Shown: positions 36,121 through 47,408, counted from the first letter of the stretch. The stretch: 64,000 bases of DNA from Rhizophagus irregularis (GCF_026210795.1 NC_089429.1:5332001-5396000), one strand, 5' to 3'. Notes: generated by a model from the letters alone, not told the origin. Translations and numbers: made by a program.

Positions 36121-37167
36121 ATGCAAGACCATCTTAACAAAAAAATGTGTCAACCACCGAATAATACAGGTCCACAATCTATTCAACAAAATACTACATT
36201 AATAAATGACAACTTTAATAACCATTTGAGTGAAGAGGAGCAAAATTCTCTCAAATTAAAACATGGAAAAGTAAAAATACAAATGAATGATAATAGTGAT
36301 AATAATTTTTCAGGATTACGTCATCTTGGATATTGTTATCAACATGGAATTGAAACTGAAAAAAATGAAATTAAAGCATTCGAGTTATATGAAGCAGCAG
36401 CTGAAAAAGGTGATGTTGATTCAATATATCAGCTTGGATATTGTTATCAACATGGAATAGGAACTGAAAAGAATGAAATTAAAGCTTTCGAACTATACAA
36501 AGCATCTGCTGATATGGGTCACGTTGTTTCAACATATAATTTTGGGAAATGTTACGAAAATGGAATAGGGATTGAAAAAAATGATAATGAAGCATTTAAA
36601 TTATATGAGAAAGCAGCAGAAAAGGGTCACATTATTTCAATATATAATCTTGGAAAATGTTATTCTTGTGGAATAGGAATTGAGTACAATAAAATTAAGG
36701 CATTTGAATTATATAAAAAAGCAGCTGATAAAGATCATCTTGATTCAATATATCAGCTTGGATTTTGCTATCTTTTTGGTACAGGAACCGAAGAGAATGT
36801 AATTAAAGCATTTGAATTATATACTAAAGCAGCTGATAAAGATCATCTTGATTCAATAAATATACTTGGATTTTGTTATCATTATGGTATAGGAACAGAA
36901 GCGAGTGAGATTAAGGCATTCGAATTATATAAAAAGGCGTCCGATAAAGGTCATCTTGATTCAATGTATAAGCTCGGGAATTGCTATTTATTCGGTATAG
37001 GAACAGAAGCGAATGAGATTAAGGCATTGGAATTATATAAAAAGGCGTCCGATAAAGGTCATCTTGATTCAATGTATAAGCTCGGAAATTGCTATTTATT
37101 CGGTATAGGAACAGAAGCGAATGATATTAAGGCATTGGAATTATATCAGAAAGTTGCTGGCCGATAA
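36121..37167 (+). CDS. Sel1-repeat protein, single exon
   Basis: The 348-residue ORF has an N-terminal tail of about 65 residues and then eight Sel1 units of 36 residues (LGYCYQHGIGTEKNEIKAFE pattern). Units 6-8 are nearly identical, indicating recent duplication. The first residues (HLNKKMC, His-x5-Cys) match the C-terminal half of the BED-type finger found at the 45.6 kb paralogue, but the upstream Cys-x2-Cys half is absent here, so the original start has probably been lost. The end is also altered: after KVAGR the stop results from an inserted four bases, and Sel1-like sequence continues out of frame to about 37255. Without a kinase domain it could act only as a scaffold. Expression is uncertain. 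Confidence 0.65.
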   Translation: MQDHLNKKMCQPPNNTGPQSIQQNTTLINDNFNNHLSEEEQNSLKLKHGKVKIQMNDNSDNNFSGLRHLGYCYQHGIETEKNEIKAFELYEAAAEKGDVDSIYQLGYCYQHGIGTEKNEIKAFELYKASADMGHVVSTYNFGKCYENGIGIEKNDNEAFKLYEKAAEKGHIISIYNLGKCYSCGIGIEYNKIKAFELYKKAADKDHLDSIYQLGFCYLFGTGTEENVIKAFELYTKAADKDHLDSINILGFCYHYGIGTEASEIKAFELYKKASDKGHLDSMYKLGNCYLFGIGTEANEIKALELYKKASDKGHLDSMYKLGNCYLFGIGTEANDIKALELYQKVAGR

Positions 37168-37260
37168 AGGTCATTTTATGCCAAGGTTTTTTTAATCAAC
37201 GTGGAACTCAAACTGAAAAAATGATAATAAAATATTAGAAAGAGCAGCAGCATAAAGCAC
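37168..37260 (+). pseudogene. Out-of-frame continuation of the Sel1 array
   Basis: Directly after the stop, GATAAAGGTCATTTTATG and GGAACTCAAACTGAAAAAA correspond to the next Sel1 unit (DKGH..., GTQTEKN), then AGAGCAGCAGCA (RAAA) and a stop. It shows the gene was once longer. Confidence 0.6.
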
Positions 37261-37604
37261 AGGATTATGTCAATATTACTTCAAGATATAATTTTGAAAT
37301 CATTACTATAAAAAACAAAAATTTATAAGGAGAAATATTATTTATTAATAATCTTGATAAACTGAAGTAATATAAAGATATACTAGTTAGAAAATGTCGT
37401 ATTACTTGAATAATTCTTACCTAGTAACTTTCTTTTTTTTTTGAAAAAAAGAAGTTTAAACACGAACATCAGTTGAAATATATAAAATTCACAGAAAATC
37501 GTTAAAGTATATTAATTATATATATTGGCAAATATTTTGACTCTCAAAACCTCCAGTAATATTCAATAATTTAGAAAAATAAATAGTGAAAAGTTTGTGT
37601 AATT

Positions 37605-37715
37605 TCATAAACATTTTTAGTATTTCTTACGTCATTATGTAGTTTAAGTAATAAATTTATTTTCAAACCCACAATTTTCATACAATGTTGTATTGTACAC
37701 TATACTGTATGCGTT
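37605..37715. repeat. 3' flank shared with the 47.1 kb Sel1 gene
   Basis: AATTTCATAAACATTTTTAG, TCATTATGTAGTTTA, AGTAATAAATTT and TTTTCATACAAT appear in the same order at 37605-37715 and 47106-47225. The two Sel1 loci therefore arose by duplication of a segment that included the 3' flank. Confidence 0.75.
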
Positions 37716-37719
37716 TTCT

Positions 37720-38980
37720 ATAACTTTCGTTGCTATAAATCGGATAATACTAACTAACTGACAATTAGCGGGGCAAAGTTATTGTTTTTAACTTAAACTC
37801 ATTTCCTTGACTATCCATACATCAGGTACATTAAAGACTTTGTGGATGTGGAATTTTAGGTAAGGTTAAGAATTTACGTTACATGTTCGAGCTTTTTACA
37901 TTAGAATAAGAGTATTGGGTTATTTGGCAAAGAATTTTTTTTATGTAAATTAAAACACGGTATTGTTAACCGCTTTGAACTCCAGCGGACTCATTTGCCA
38001 GATTAATAAGATTAATCGATTTCATGTTATTAAATTAAGGATACGATCATGATAGGAAGAAACTAACTACGATTAAGAGTAAATGGGAGAAAAATAATTG
38101 TTATCATTGTTTTGCGACCGGCAGTATAATTTTTTTCATACTTTTATATCTCTTTGAACACCTATACTTACTCATCTGTCGGCTAAATCCTTATATTTCA
38201 TCTTAACAAAATGATAGAGATTTAATTTCATTGTACTTTAGCCGTTTAGCGTACTATTTACAATTTATAGAGACTACCTTCAAAATTCTTTTTCCGTAAC
38301 AATTCCTGATGTTTTATTTTCATGCAAATATTCCACGATCTGGCAAAATATTCTGAAAATCCAATTTAAAAGATTTTATTTCGTATAACTAACTATACCC
38401 ATTTTTTTCGGCAATGGAAAATTGATTTTCCGCTCAGTAAGATGATTTTATATCTATCCAAGATTTATTTTTCACAATTTTACTTTATAAATTTTAGATC
38501 CTTTTAATTTCCGTAATTTAAAGCTTTTAATTAAAATGAGCTACTAACCCAACTCTGTAAGAAACTACCTTGAGCATTGTCGATATCATCTTGTTAATAC
38601 AATCAATTTGAAATTTTCAGTTTTTGAATATCGAGATATACTGCGGCTTTAATTTATGAATCATGTGCCAGCGACCCAAACCAAATGACCCAAATGACTG
38701 GTCACGTGCCTTTGGTCATAAATGATAATCGACCTAGTTATTTAAAAATTACATCATAATTCTGGCCAAAATTATTTTGCAATTTTGATGTTTTCGAGGA
38801 TAAATTATATCACGAGATAATATATGTAATTCTGGCCAGCATCAATTTAGCAATCACTGAATTTAAATTGTCTACTTATTACCAGTATGTGCATTGAAAG
38901 TTTCCAATGACTTTTTATTGAATTGGCCTTCCAATGATTTTTATTCACATTATAATATATTATACTATATATAGACATGT
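37720..38980. other. Intergenic DNA
   Basis: No gene recognised. AATTCTGGCCA words at 38759 and 38831 and CACGTG at 38703 recall the dispersed palindromic modules elsewhere in the window. Confidence 0.4.
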
Positions 38981-38982
38981 TA

Positions 38983-40475
38983 CCCTATAAAAAAATTGGA
39001 TACGTTTTTTATAAAGTTTTTATACGATTTTTTTTCCTTAGAAATAATAGGATACGGAAAAATGCACCATTCCGTATCACTAAAAATATGGTTTGGATAC
39101 GGAATTTGCACGGGATTTATATGGAATTTACATGATTTGATCATTGATTTTATCACGAAATTTATACGATTTGGTCACTGAATTTACTATTTGTATTACA
39201 GTTTACTATAATTGTATTTACATAAATCTAATTTTACTTTATTAAATTAAATAAAAAATAAAAAATAAACAAAGTACAAATACATTATGAAAATTCCCTC
39301 CTTATTAAAACCACCTATTGCAACCAAAATTATCTATAAGTTCAGGTTCATTTGGAGTCAAACAACCTAAAAGAACAAAAAAAAAGATTGGAAACAAAAC
39401 CTCCCTCATATAATATCTGCAATCGTCCAAGTCACCAAAGGTCAGCATTCCTACAAAAAAAGAAGGAGAACTCTGTCTGACCTACATAAAAGAAAAGAAT
39501 TATGAGGCGTCTAATGAAAAAGAAACCAAAACAACAAAATAAAATCCAAAACTGACCTACAAAAAAAGAAGACTCTGAAGCAACAAAACTGAAACAACCT
39601 ACAAAAAGAAAAGAATCTAAACCCAACTTACAAAAAAACAAGAAAATTTGAACTGACCTAAAAAAAGAAAAAAATCCTGAATCATCCTACAAAAAGAAAA
39701 GGACTCCCAAAATGATCTACAAAATAGAAAAAAGAAACTGAATATTCTCACAAAAAAAAATCTGCTGGCCTATGAAATTAAATATAAATAAAAAAGAAAG
39801 GTGAATAAAGAATAAACCAAAAAAAATATTTTTTTAAAAAGAGGGTAACGAAGTTAGGAAAGTTAAAAAAAAATTTTTTTTTAAAGGGAGGACGTCAAAG
39901 TTAGAAAAATAAAAAATTTTTTATAAAGAGGAAATAGAAATAGAAAGAAGAAATTTTTTTTAAAAAAAAGGAGAGTGGGAATAAAAGAAAAAATTTTTTT
40001 TTCAAAGGAGAGTGACGAAAAAAAAATTTTTTAAAAGTGAGGTACGAAAAAAAAAATTATTTTTAAAAGGGGGTGACGAAGAAAAAAGAAAATTTAGAAA
40101 AAATAACAAAAATAAGACAAGAGAAAGAGAAAGGAAAGACAGAAAGGAAAGATCGGAAGATCAAACTCATCAAAAGTAAGGGTTTACATAAAAAACAAAA
40201 AACGTATCATAACAAAACAATAAACAATCATGTGATCTCGTGTCATGATACGGGATTTTTGTAAATTATCTTCTAAAAATATTAAGTTTAAAAATTCCGT
40301 ATACATTCCGCATGATTAATTTTTTCCGTATACATTTCTTATACATTAGTTTTTTAAAAAAATGTTCAAAAATGAATTGCTTATTAAATATACGGAATTT
40401 GTATACGGAATCTATAGAAACGTACAAAAAATGTATACAAAACGTATCCTTTCCGTATACATATTTCTTATAGGG
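38983..40475. mobile_element. 1.5 kb inverted-repeat element of the CCCTRTAA family, TTA target duplication
   Basis: The left end CCCTATAAAAAAATTGGATA and the right end (TATCCTTTCC...TTCTTATAGGG) are imperfectly inverted, and TTA flanks both sides (38980-38982, 40476-40478). Near both ends words such as ATACGGAATTT and GGATACG recur. The centre is low-complexity: a degenerate CCTACAAAAAAAGAA repeat at 39430-39740 and a purine-rich AAAAATTTTTTTAAAGGGG.GACGAA repeat at 39830-40090. There is no transposase, so it would have moved in trans. TTA duplications fit PIF/Harbinger-like transposition, which is inference. Confidence 0.65.
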
Positions 40476-40479
40476 TTAG

Positions 40480-41180
40480 TATAGTTTTAAAAACTTCCAA
40501 TGAAAATTCTATTGGAATTAGAATTTTCAAAAACTTCCAATCTTATAATGCTTATTACTGTAAAGTTGCTACGTAAAATTTTTTGATTGGTTCAATAAAA
40601 AAAATCAATCAGTAAGAAGCTATTTCATTCGTTCAGTCATTTCTAATGAAAATTCAGAAATACAACTGTATCCTTAAAAAAAAGTTTTATTTTATTTTTT
40701 TTTTTTTTGAAAAGCGACAATAATTATTCACAAAGCATATCTTTAAAGATAATGTTATGCTTTCAACACAATTAAATTAATAATTGCCAATATCTTAGAA
40801 ATTGTCAAAATTTTTTTATAAATTAAGGAAAGATATGTATACAGATAGGAGCAGGAGCGTATTCTTGATCAGTGGTTCCGAATTACAAGAAATTCTCGTA
40901 TAATATGAAATTTTGTATTTTTTTTTAAAAAAAAGGTAATAGTAAAAACTTGTATATCTAAAAAGCCATTTAGTAATGTAAAAAAAAAAGAAATCGATAC
41001 CTGTCTATTATCAAAAAAAATAAAAATTTGACTATCACTTTTGTGTGTAAATGAAGGTTGAGTATTTCACAAAATCAACTAATAACGTAACTTCTGCTGC
41101 AGTTGCTGTTAAAGGAAAACAATAAGTCAAAGAATTATAAATGATATAATCATCACTTAGAAACGTATTCATCTATTTTA
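40480..41180. other. AT-rich intergenic DNA
   Basis: A CAAAAACTTCCAAT word occurs twice at 40486-40540, and a T9-A8 block at 40918-40934. No gene seen. Confidence 0.4.
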
Positions 41181-41181
41181 C

Positions 41182-41665
41182 GACACCTGTTTTACCGACA
41201 TAAAATTTAATGACTTCGCTTTGTCGACTTGCCATTTCACCGACGCACATTTTCCCATAATCATTTCAACGAATCACCATTTTGCCGATAGCCAATAGCC
41301 ATGATCAACAATAGACAATATCGTTATTTATTTTTACTATATGTAATTAAAAAAAAAATATTTATATTTGGTATTTATCGATTCCCCGATCACTAAAAAC
41401 ACTAAAAACGAATAAGATTTCACTGAATAATTAATAATTATTTATCATGTGATGAAACTAGATTACTAATTTTTTTAAAAAAATTAGATATTGTTTACTG
41501 AATAATTTAATTTTATAATTGTAATTTAAGCCTATAATTTTTAAAAAACATTAAATTTTACTTGAATAATTTGAAATTAAGACGCAGTAAAGAGAGAGGT
41601 GCTCATTTTCAGTAGTAAAATGGCGTTTCAGTGAAATGAAGTTACATGTCGGTAAAATGGCTGTC
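41182..41665. mobile_element. Inverted-repeat element (MITE), about 480 bases
   Basis: GACACCTGTTTTACCGACAT at 41182-41201 matches the inverse of 41646-41665 at 17 of 20 positions. Inside, GCCATTTCACCGACG and AAAATGGCGTTTCAGTGAAA extend the symmetry. Non-coding. Confidence 0.6.
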
Positions 41666-43445
41666 TGTAAATCGTACCGTAACCCTTAAAAGGATTATCC
41701 GACACACTTATTAATTATTATAAGAACAAATAGGAATAACCGAATAAGTATTATTACAAAAAAAGAATATTCATTAACAATTCATAATTTACCATACTTA
41801 ACGCTAATAATTAAAGAAATTAAAATTAAAAAAAAAAAATTATAATTTAATTCGTTAGGATAAATACATGATCTGCATGGGCGTATTGGTGAACGTCACA
41901 AAGTGGCGTAAATACCACCGTCAACTAAATATCACATTTAAATTAGGAAACGGAACCCGTTATATAGGAAGTCCGAAGCTATTTAAATGTTCATAAATAT
42001 ATATAGTCCTTCGTTACACTTCGGATTAATAAATATATTTAGATATTTATTTATACACAGTATATTATACTCCAAAAATAAATTCCCATTTATGGATTAG
42101 AAAGGAAAAAGAAGAAAAATTTAAAGCATTTGTGTTCTATTACAAACGAAAAAAAACAAGTTTTTTACAATATCTGTTATCGTGCTTTTTTTCACAAGAA
42201 AAATCACTTTTTTTTTTAATTAATAAAATTCAATTACAGGAATATTTACAGTAATTATGCCGTTTTAAAATCGTATCTAACTTGAGTTTTCTCCAATTAA
42301 TTTTCCATATGGGTGGTAAAATTTATATTTATTGTTTGCTATCATTGTAATCATTTCACTCTTTTCCGATTAAACATAGAATATTCCGGTAATGATTTCC
42401 AAAACATTTCAAGTTGACATAAATCACAACTTTAATTTTAATTCTTTTAATCGACTATTTAGTATGTTAAATATGTTGACGATTAAAAAACGTCAATCTT
42501 CAATTTCTTTTTCACACCAATAATTTAGGTATAAAAATTTTTTATTTATTACATAAGAGCAAATAAAAAATTTTTATTTTTAATTTCGTAATGACTAATG
42601 ATATTACTAAATGCATTACCGTAACACAGTCAAATTTAACATGATAATTAACATTGATAATTAACATGATGTAATTGTGTAATTGATTTTCTAATTTCCG
42701 ATATTCGGAGTTATCAATTCCCTATATTGTTCGTATAAGCTGCTATAGATAACAAACTAATTGATAGTAATATAAATTCTTTTTCAAAAAATAAACCAAT
42801 TATTTTCTTACACTTTAATATTTTCCAATAATACAGTACAATTTACCAATTTGTAAAAGTATATGTTAACCACTTTTTGATAAGATGGTGTTAAGATGGA
42901 CTTGAGTAGTATATTAATTAAATATGTAAAAATAAGCAACTGTAGATGTTATTTTCTTAATAAATTTATCTAATTGGAGATATAGAATAAACAAAAACAA
43001 ATTATTGCGCTACCGACTATATTACGTTGTCAGTCAATACTACAAAAAATAAAATAAAATAAAATAAAATAAAATAAAATTGGTATAGTCTAAAGTCTTT
43101 ATGTTAAAAAATAATATATACAGCAGTATTATTTAAATATAATATAAATAAATATAATGAAATACTAATAATATTTTTTATTTTCTTTTTTTGTTACGCA
43201 AAATAATTTACGCAAATTTACATTAATTATTTACACATTATTCGGTCTTTTTCCTAAAGTAAAATATTTATTCATAAGGAAATTTTATTTTATTTATTTT
43301 TGTAATACAGGCAACTAATGTCTCTTGCAATAAATTCTTTTTAGATATAATCTTACTATATTTTAAATACCCTTAGGAATTGTGGGTATGCTTTTACGGA
43401 AATAAGATGTTTAGTTAAATTTCTTTTTGCTTTTTTTTTTATTAC
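41666..43445. other. Intergenic DNA with an (AAAAT)n microsatellite
   Basis: AAAAT repeats six to seven times at 43046-43080. The rest is AT-rich without recognisable genes. Confidence 0.5.
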
Positions 43446-43448
43446 TTA

Positions 43449-43602
43449 GGGCAGTGACATTTATTACGTAATATTTTAGGGGTGGGAGGGTATTTAAAGG
43501 TCATATAACATATAAGTGTAACGTAAGATTTTTCATATTACATGGGGGTGGGGGAGTATGGGCTTATAGTAAATGGATATTACGTAATAAACGTCACTGC
43601 CC
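43449..43602. mobile_element. 154-base MITE with long termini and TTA duplication
   Basis: GGGCAGTGACATTTATTACG at the left is inverted at the right end (GTAATAAACGTCACTGCCC) with one mismatch, the symmetry continuing to about 27 bases. TTA flanks both sides (43446-43448, 43603-43605). GGG-starting termini with a three-base TTA duplication fit PIF/Harbinger-type MITEs. The loop holds G-rich words (GGGGTGGGAGGG, GGGGGTGGGGG). Confidence 0.8.
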
Positions 43603-43739
43603 TTAGTGGATTCGGATAATGAATTCCTTCGGGTCTGGTACAAAATCACGAAATTCACATTACGAAACAATTAAATCCCGACGGTCGATATTTTAAAACC
43701 AAAAATCACAAAACACAAAATCTAAATTGCCACATAATT

Positions 43740-43928
43740 ATGTCAATACCAATAGAACAAAAAGATTATATATTAATATTATTAATATTGTATTATTCAA
43801 TTTTATATCTATATATTATATATATTATTGGTAGTACTTTCGATCCGTGTACAGATTGTTCCGAAAATCCGGGTAAAAATCCACGGGATTCGTCCGGATC
43901 GTCAAATTCCGAAACCATTAACAATTAA
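43740..43928 (+). CDS. Possible small membrane-anchored peptide
   Basis: A 62-codon ORF encodes a hydrophobic stretch (YILILLILYYSILYLYIIYI) followed by a short polar tail with two Cys and many Ser/Pro/Asn (FDPCTDCSENPGKNPRDSSG). The hydrophobic part is what AT-rich DNA gives by chance; the tail has a more coding-like base mix. No neighbours or homologues were recognised. Confidence 0.25.
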   Translation: MSIPIEQKDYILILLILYYSILYLYIIYIIGSTFDPCTDCSENPGKNPRDSSGSSNSETINN

Positions 43929-44533
43929 TAACTTTTCTAGTAGTATTTAATGTTGCGTAGAGCTGAAATTTTATAACAATTTTTTTTTTAACCGGATTTT
44001 TATTAATTAAAAGTTTTTATCCGGATTATGGATTTCGAACTGATCGAAGCACATACCGCATTAGATTATTACAGCTAATTTCATAATATACGGGACATAC
44101 CGAGAGACGACTCGGTACATTCGGTAAAACTCGGTAAGTTCATAATAAGGTAAAAATTATATTATTAGATTCGGAGCACTGGTTGGTGTAGTTTTTATTT
44201 TATTCTGAGTAATACCGAATCTTACTGAGTTTAGTAAAAATGGGTGCCCCATATATTATGAAATCAGCTGTAATTGATTTAAATCATTCAGTTCAGTAAT
44301 ATTATCTGTTTGACAGGACCTATAATGCAATTCTTATGCCGCTATCTAATAATTTTGCTACAGTATATGCTAATACATAGTAATATGAGATAACCGAACA
44401 AAATAAAAATATCTATTATGTAAACTTAAAAGAATAACTGAATAAACTGATAATTAATATTGTTTAACATATATAATTCATGAATAAATAATATCAGTTT
44501 CATTAGTGATAACGATCGCCACTACCAAAATTA

Positions 44534-44682
44534 CCCTGTAAAAAGAAGTCGATCCGTGTTTTATATTCCATCTTTTTTTCCGTAAAAGGCGCATATTTCC
44601 AGAATTATTTCGTTAATGGATCCGTAAAAGGCTTATTTTTACGGAATTTTTACAGAAATAACGGATAAGATTTTTTATAGGG
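44534..44682. mobile_element. 149-base MITE of the CCCTRTAA family, TTA duplication
   Basis: It opens with CCCTGTAAAAAGAAGTCGATCC and closes with CGGATAAGATTTTTTATAGGG, and is flanked by TTA at 44531-44533 and 44683-44685. The interior is closely similar to the element at 33757-33915. Confidence 0.75.
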
Positions 44683-45492
44683 TTAGGGTGGAGTTCCAGT
44701 CAGAGTTAAAAATCTTGTGAAATTTTGCCTGAAATTTCTCCCTAGTGCTAATATGGTGATGACCACGTCGGCATTAGTACAATAAATTTTAAAATAATGA
44801 GTTTGTGATAAAATTAAATTATTAAATTATTTTTATTATTGTTATTTGTTTTCTATTTTTATTCACAGTTTTATTTCAAATTACAGAATTAGTATATAAA
44901 CAATTATGCAATTTATCTTTTTACCATGCAAGATTTTGTTACGTAATTTCTTTGATTGATTATTATGCAGATCATAAAATGTATTACGAATAATTTAATA
45001 ATCATCATGTAAAAATTCAAGCCAATAAAATTTAATTTATCAAACTATTTATTTGTATTCTTAAAATAATTTTCAGAATTATACATAAAAAGCAATATTC
45101 ATGACATGGGTTATCAATTTTCAATTAAATTTCATTTAAAAGATAAATTTTTTGTTTTTAATAAAACAAAGCGATAACAAATTCCATTTCGTCGTATTTG
45201 CATTTTTGTATCTAGTTCTTTTGAATAGTTTGTTACGAGTAAAATTTTTTTTTTTAATTAATTAATTAAGATAAAAATATATATTAGTAAATACAGTAAC
45301 ATATGTATCGGACAAATCTTCTGAAGTGGTTTTGTTACAGATAGATGATCGTTTGACATTAGTTAAACAACACGACGATAATTAACGCGATAATTAACGT
45401 GATGACCTAATGTCAATTTTTTTATATATAGTCTCTTCATACGCATTTACTTTACGCTGTTATTATACACAATCAAGCAATAAATTATATAA

Positions 45493-45614
45493 ATGACTAA
45501 AAAAAAGGCCCCGTTTGGAATCATTTTAAAATAATTGGTAATGTTGGCGACCCACATCCTCACGTACGATGCGAATATTGTCCTAAAGAATCTAAACGAG
45601 CTGTTCCTAAACGA
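45493..45614 (+). pseudogene. BED-type zinc finger exon cut off by a one-base frameshift
   Basis: An ATG at 45493 starts MTKKK and then leaves frame in the run of eight A at 45499-45506. From 45501 the frame is open into the Sel1 ORF and reads as a BED finger: an aromatic VWNHF opening, Cys codons at 45570 and 45579 (Cys-x2-Cys), then His at 45624 and Cys at 45642 inside the annotated Sel1 ORF (His-x5-Cys). One more A would join the ATG to this frame. Either the gene is freshly broken or the A-run was miscounted during sequencing. BED fingers bind DNA and are common in hAT transposases. Confidence 0.7.
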
Positions 45615-47108
45615 ATGCAAAATCATTTTGATAAAAAGGAGTGTCAAGGACTGCAACAATATATTAACCGTTTGAGTGAATCTTCAAAGTTATCAAATAA
45701 AGATGATAGCAATAATCTTTCAGGAATACATCATCTTGGATATTGTTATCAGCATGGAATTGAAACTGAAAAAAATGAAATTAAAGCATTTGAATTATAT
45801 GAAGCAGCAGCTGGAAAGGGTCACCTTGATTCAATACATCAACTTGGATTTTGTTATCAACATGGAATAGGAACTAAAAAAGATGAAATCAAAGCATTTA
45901 AATTATATACAAAAGCAGCTGAAAAGGGTTATATTGTTTCAAAATATAACCTTGGAAAATGTTACGAAGATGGAATAGGAACTATAAAAAATGAAATTAA
46001 AGCATTTGAATCATATAACACAGCAGCTGAAGCGGGTCACATTGTTTCAATATATCATCTTGGGTTATGTTATGAAAATAAAATAGGAACAGAATATAAT
46101 GCAAGTAAAGCATTTGAATCATATAACACAGCAGCTGAAAAGGGTCACATTGTTTCAATGTATCATCTTGGGTTATGTTATGAAAATAAAATAGGAACAG
46201 AATATAATGCAAATAAAGCATTTGAATCATATAACACAGCAGCTGAAAAGGGTCACATTGTTTCAATGTATCATCTTGGGTTATGTTATGAAAATAAAAT
46301 AGGAACAGAATATAATGCAAATAAAGCATTTGAATCATATAAAGAAGCAGCTGAAAAGGGTCACATTGCTTCAATGTATCATCTTGGGTTATGTTATGAA
46401 AATAAAATAGGAACAGAATATAATGCAAATAAAGCATTTGAATCATATAAAGAAGCAGCTGAAAAGGGTCACATTGCTTCAATGTATCATCTTGGGTTAT
46501 GTTATGAAAATAAAATAGGAACAGAATATAATGCAAATAAAGCATTTGAATCATATAAAGAAGCAGCTGAAGAGGGCCACATTGTTTCAATGTATCGTCT
46601 TGGGATATTTTATGAAAATAGAATAGGAACAGAATGTAATGGAGATACAACATTTGAATCATATGAAGCAGCAGCCGAAGTAGATCACATTGATTCAATG
46701 TATCATCTTGGATTTTGTTATCAACACGGAATAGGAACTAAAAAAGATGAGGTCAAAGCATTTCAATTATATAATGCAGCAGCCGAAGTAGGTCACATTG
46801 ATTCAATGTACCATCTTGGGATATTTTATGAAAATGGAATAGGAACAGAATGTAATGTAGATAAAGCATTTGAATTATATAAAGCAGCAGCTGAAAAGGG
46901 TCACTTTGATTCAATGTGTTATCTTGGGATATATTATGTAAGTGGAGAATGTAATGCAAATGAAGCATTTAAATCATATAACACAGCAGCTGAAGTTGGT
47001 CACATTGATTCAAATTCTGAGATATATGAAGCATTTGAATCAAATAAAGAGGCAGATGAAGAAAAGGGTCATGATTGGTGGTCAAGGTCCATTAATTCTT
47101 TTCAATGA
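45615..47108 (+). CDS. Sel1-repeat protein with recently expanded array
   Basis: The 497-residue single-exon ORF contains twelve Sel1 units (36 residues; the last is shorter) after a 35-residue lead that includes the second half of a BED-type finger (RMQNHFDKKEC). Units 4-8 (46050-46589) are five almost identical 108-base copies (MYHLGLCYENKIGTEYNANK), so the array has grown recently by unequal exchange or slippage. The tail loses the repeat pattern. The internal ATG used here is probably not the original start; see the finger fragment directly upstream. The role is likely protein-protein scaffolding, possibly DNA-linked if the finger is translated. No kinase domain is fused, unlike at 25.6 kb. 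Confidence 0.75.
   Translation: MQNHFDKKECQGLQQYINRLSESSKLSNKDDSNNLSGIHHLGYCYQHGIETEKNEIKAFELYEAAAGKGHLDSIHQLGFCYQHGIGTKKDEIKAFKLYTKAAEKGYIVSKYNLGKCYEDGIGTIKNEIKAFESYNTAAEAGHIVSIYHLGLCYENKIGTEYNASKAFESYNTAAEKGHIVSMYHLGLCYENKIGTEYNANKAFESYNTAAEKGHIVSMYHLGLCYENKIGTEYNANKAFESYKEAAEKGHIASMYHLGLCYENKIGTEYNANKAFESYKEAAEKGHIASMYHLGLCYENKIGTEYNANKAFESYKEAAEEGHIVSMYRLGIFYENRIGTECNGDTTFESYEAAAEVDHIDSMYHLGFCYQHGIGTKKDEVKAFQLYNAAAEVGHIDSMYHLGIFYENGIGTECNVDKAFELYKAAAEKGHFDSMCYLGIYYVSGECNANEAFKSYNTAAEVGHIDSNSEIYEAFESNKEADEEKGHDWWSRSINSFQ
46050..46589. repeat. Five near-identical 108-base tandem copies
   Basis: Unit starts at 46050, 46158, 46266, 46374 and 46482. Differences are few (ACACAG versus AAAGAA, GTT versus GCT, AAG versus GAG), far fewer than between neighbouring Sel1 units. 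The minus strand is also open across the whole array because every copy lacks stops in that frame. Confidence 0.9.
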
Positions 47109-47225
47109 ATAATTTCATAAACATTTTTAGTGTTTCTTGCGTCATTATATAGTTTACTAAGTAATAAATTTGTTTTCAAAAACAAAATTTTCATACAATA
47201 TATTGTATTGTGCACTATATGAATT
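47106..47225. repeat. 3' flank shared with the 37.2 kb Sel1 gene
   Basis: Partner of the segment at 37605-37715; the order of matching words is conserved with small gaps. Confidence 0.75.
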
Positions 47226-47408
47226 TGTTACTCCACTTGAAATTCATAGTATAAATCAATATTTTTATCTTATAGTTTTAAAATATCAATTTTAATTATA
47301 TAATCTCATATATCCAGAGATTAACATTTTAAAAAGTTGTTATTACATGTACACTGTTTATTTTTATAATACACAACTAATGATTACGTTTTTAACATAT
47401 AGATAAAA

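Noticed and set aside
39432-40264. Frames inside the 1.5 kb inverted-repeat element
   Set aside because: Low-complexity repeats of A-rich DNA; Lys- or Phe-rich products without domains.
45997-46698. 233-codon minus-strand frame across the Sel1 array
   Set aside because: It mirrors near-identical 108-base copies that happen to lack stops on the other strand; no independent evidence of a gene.
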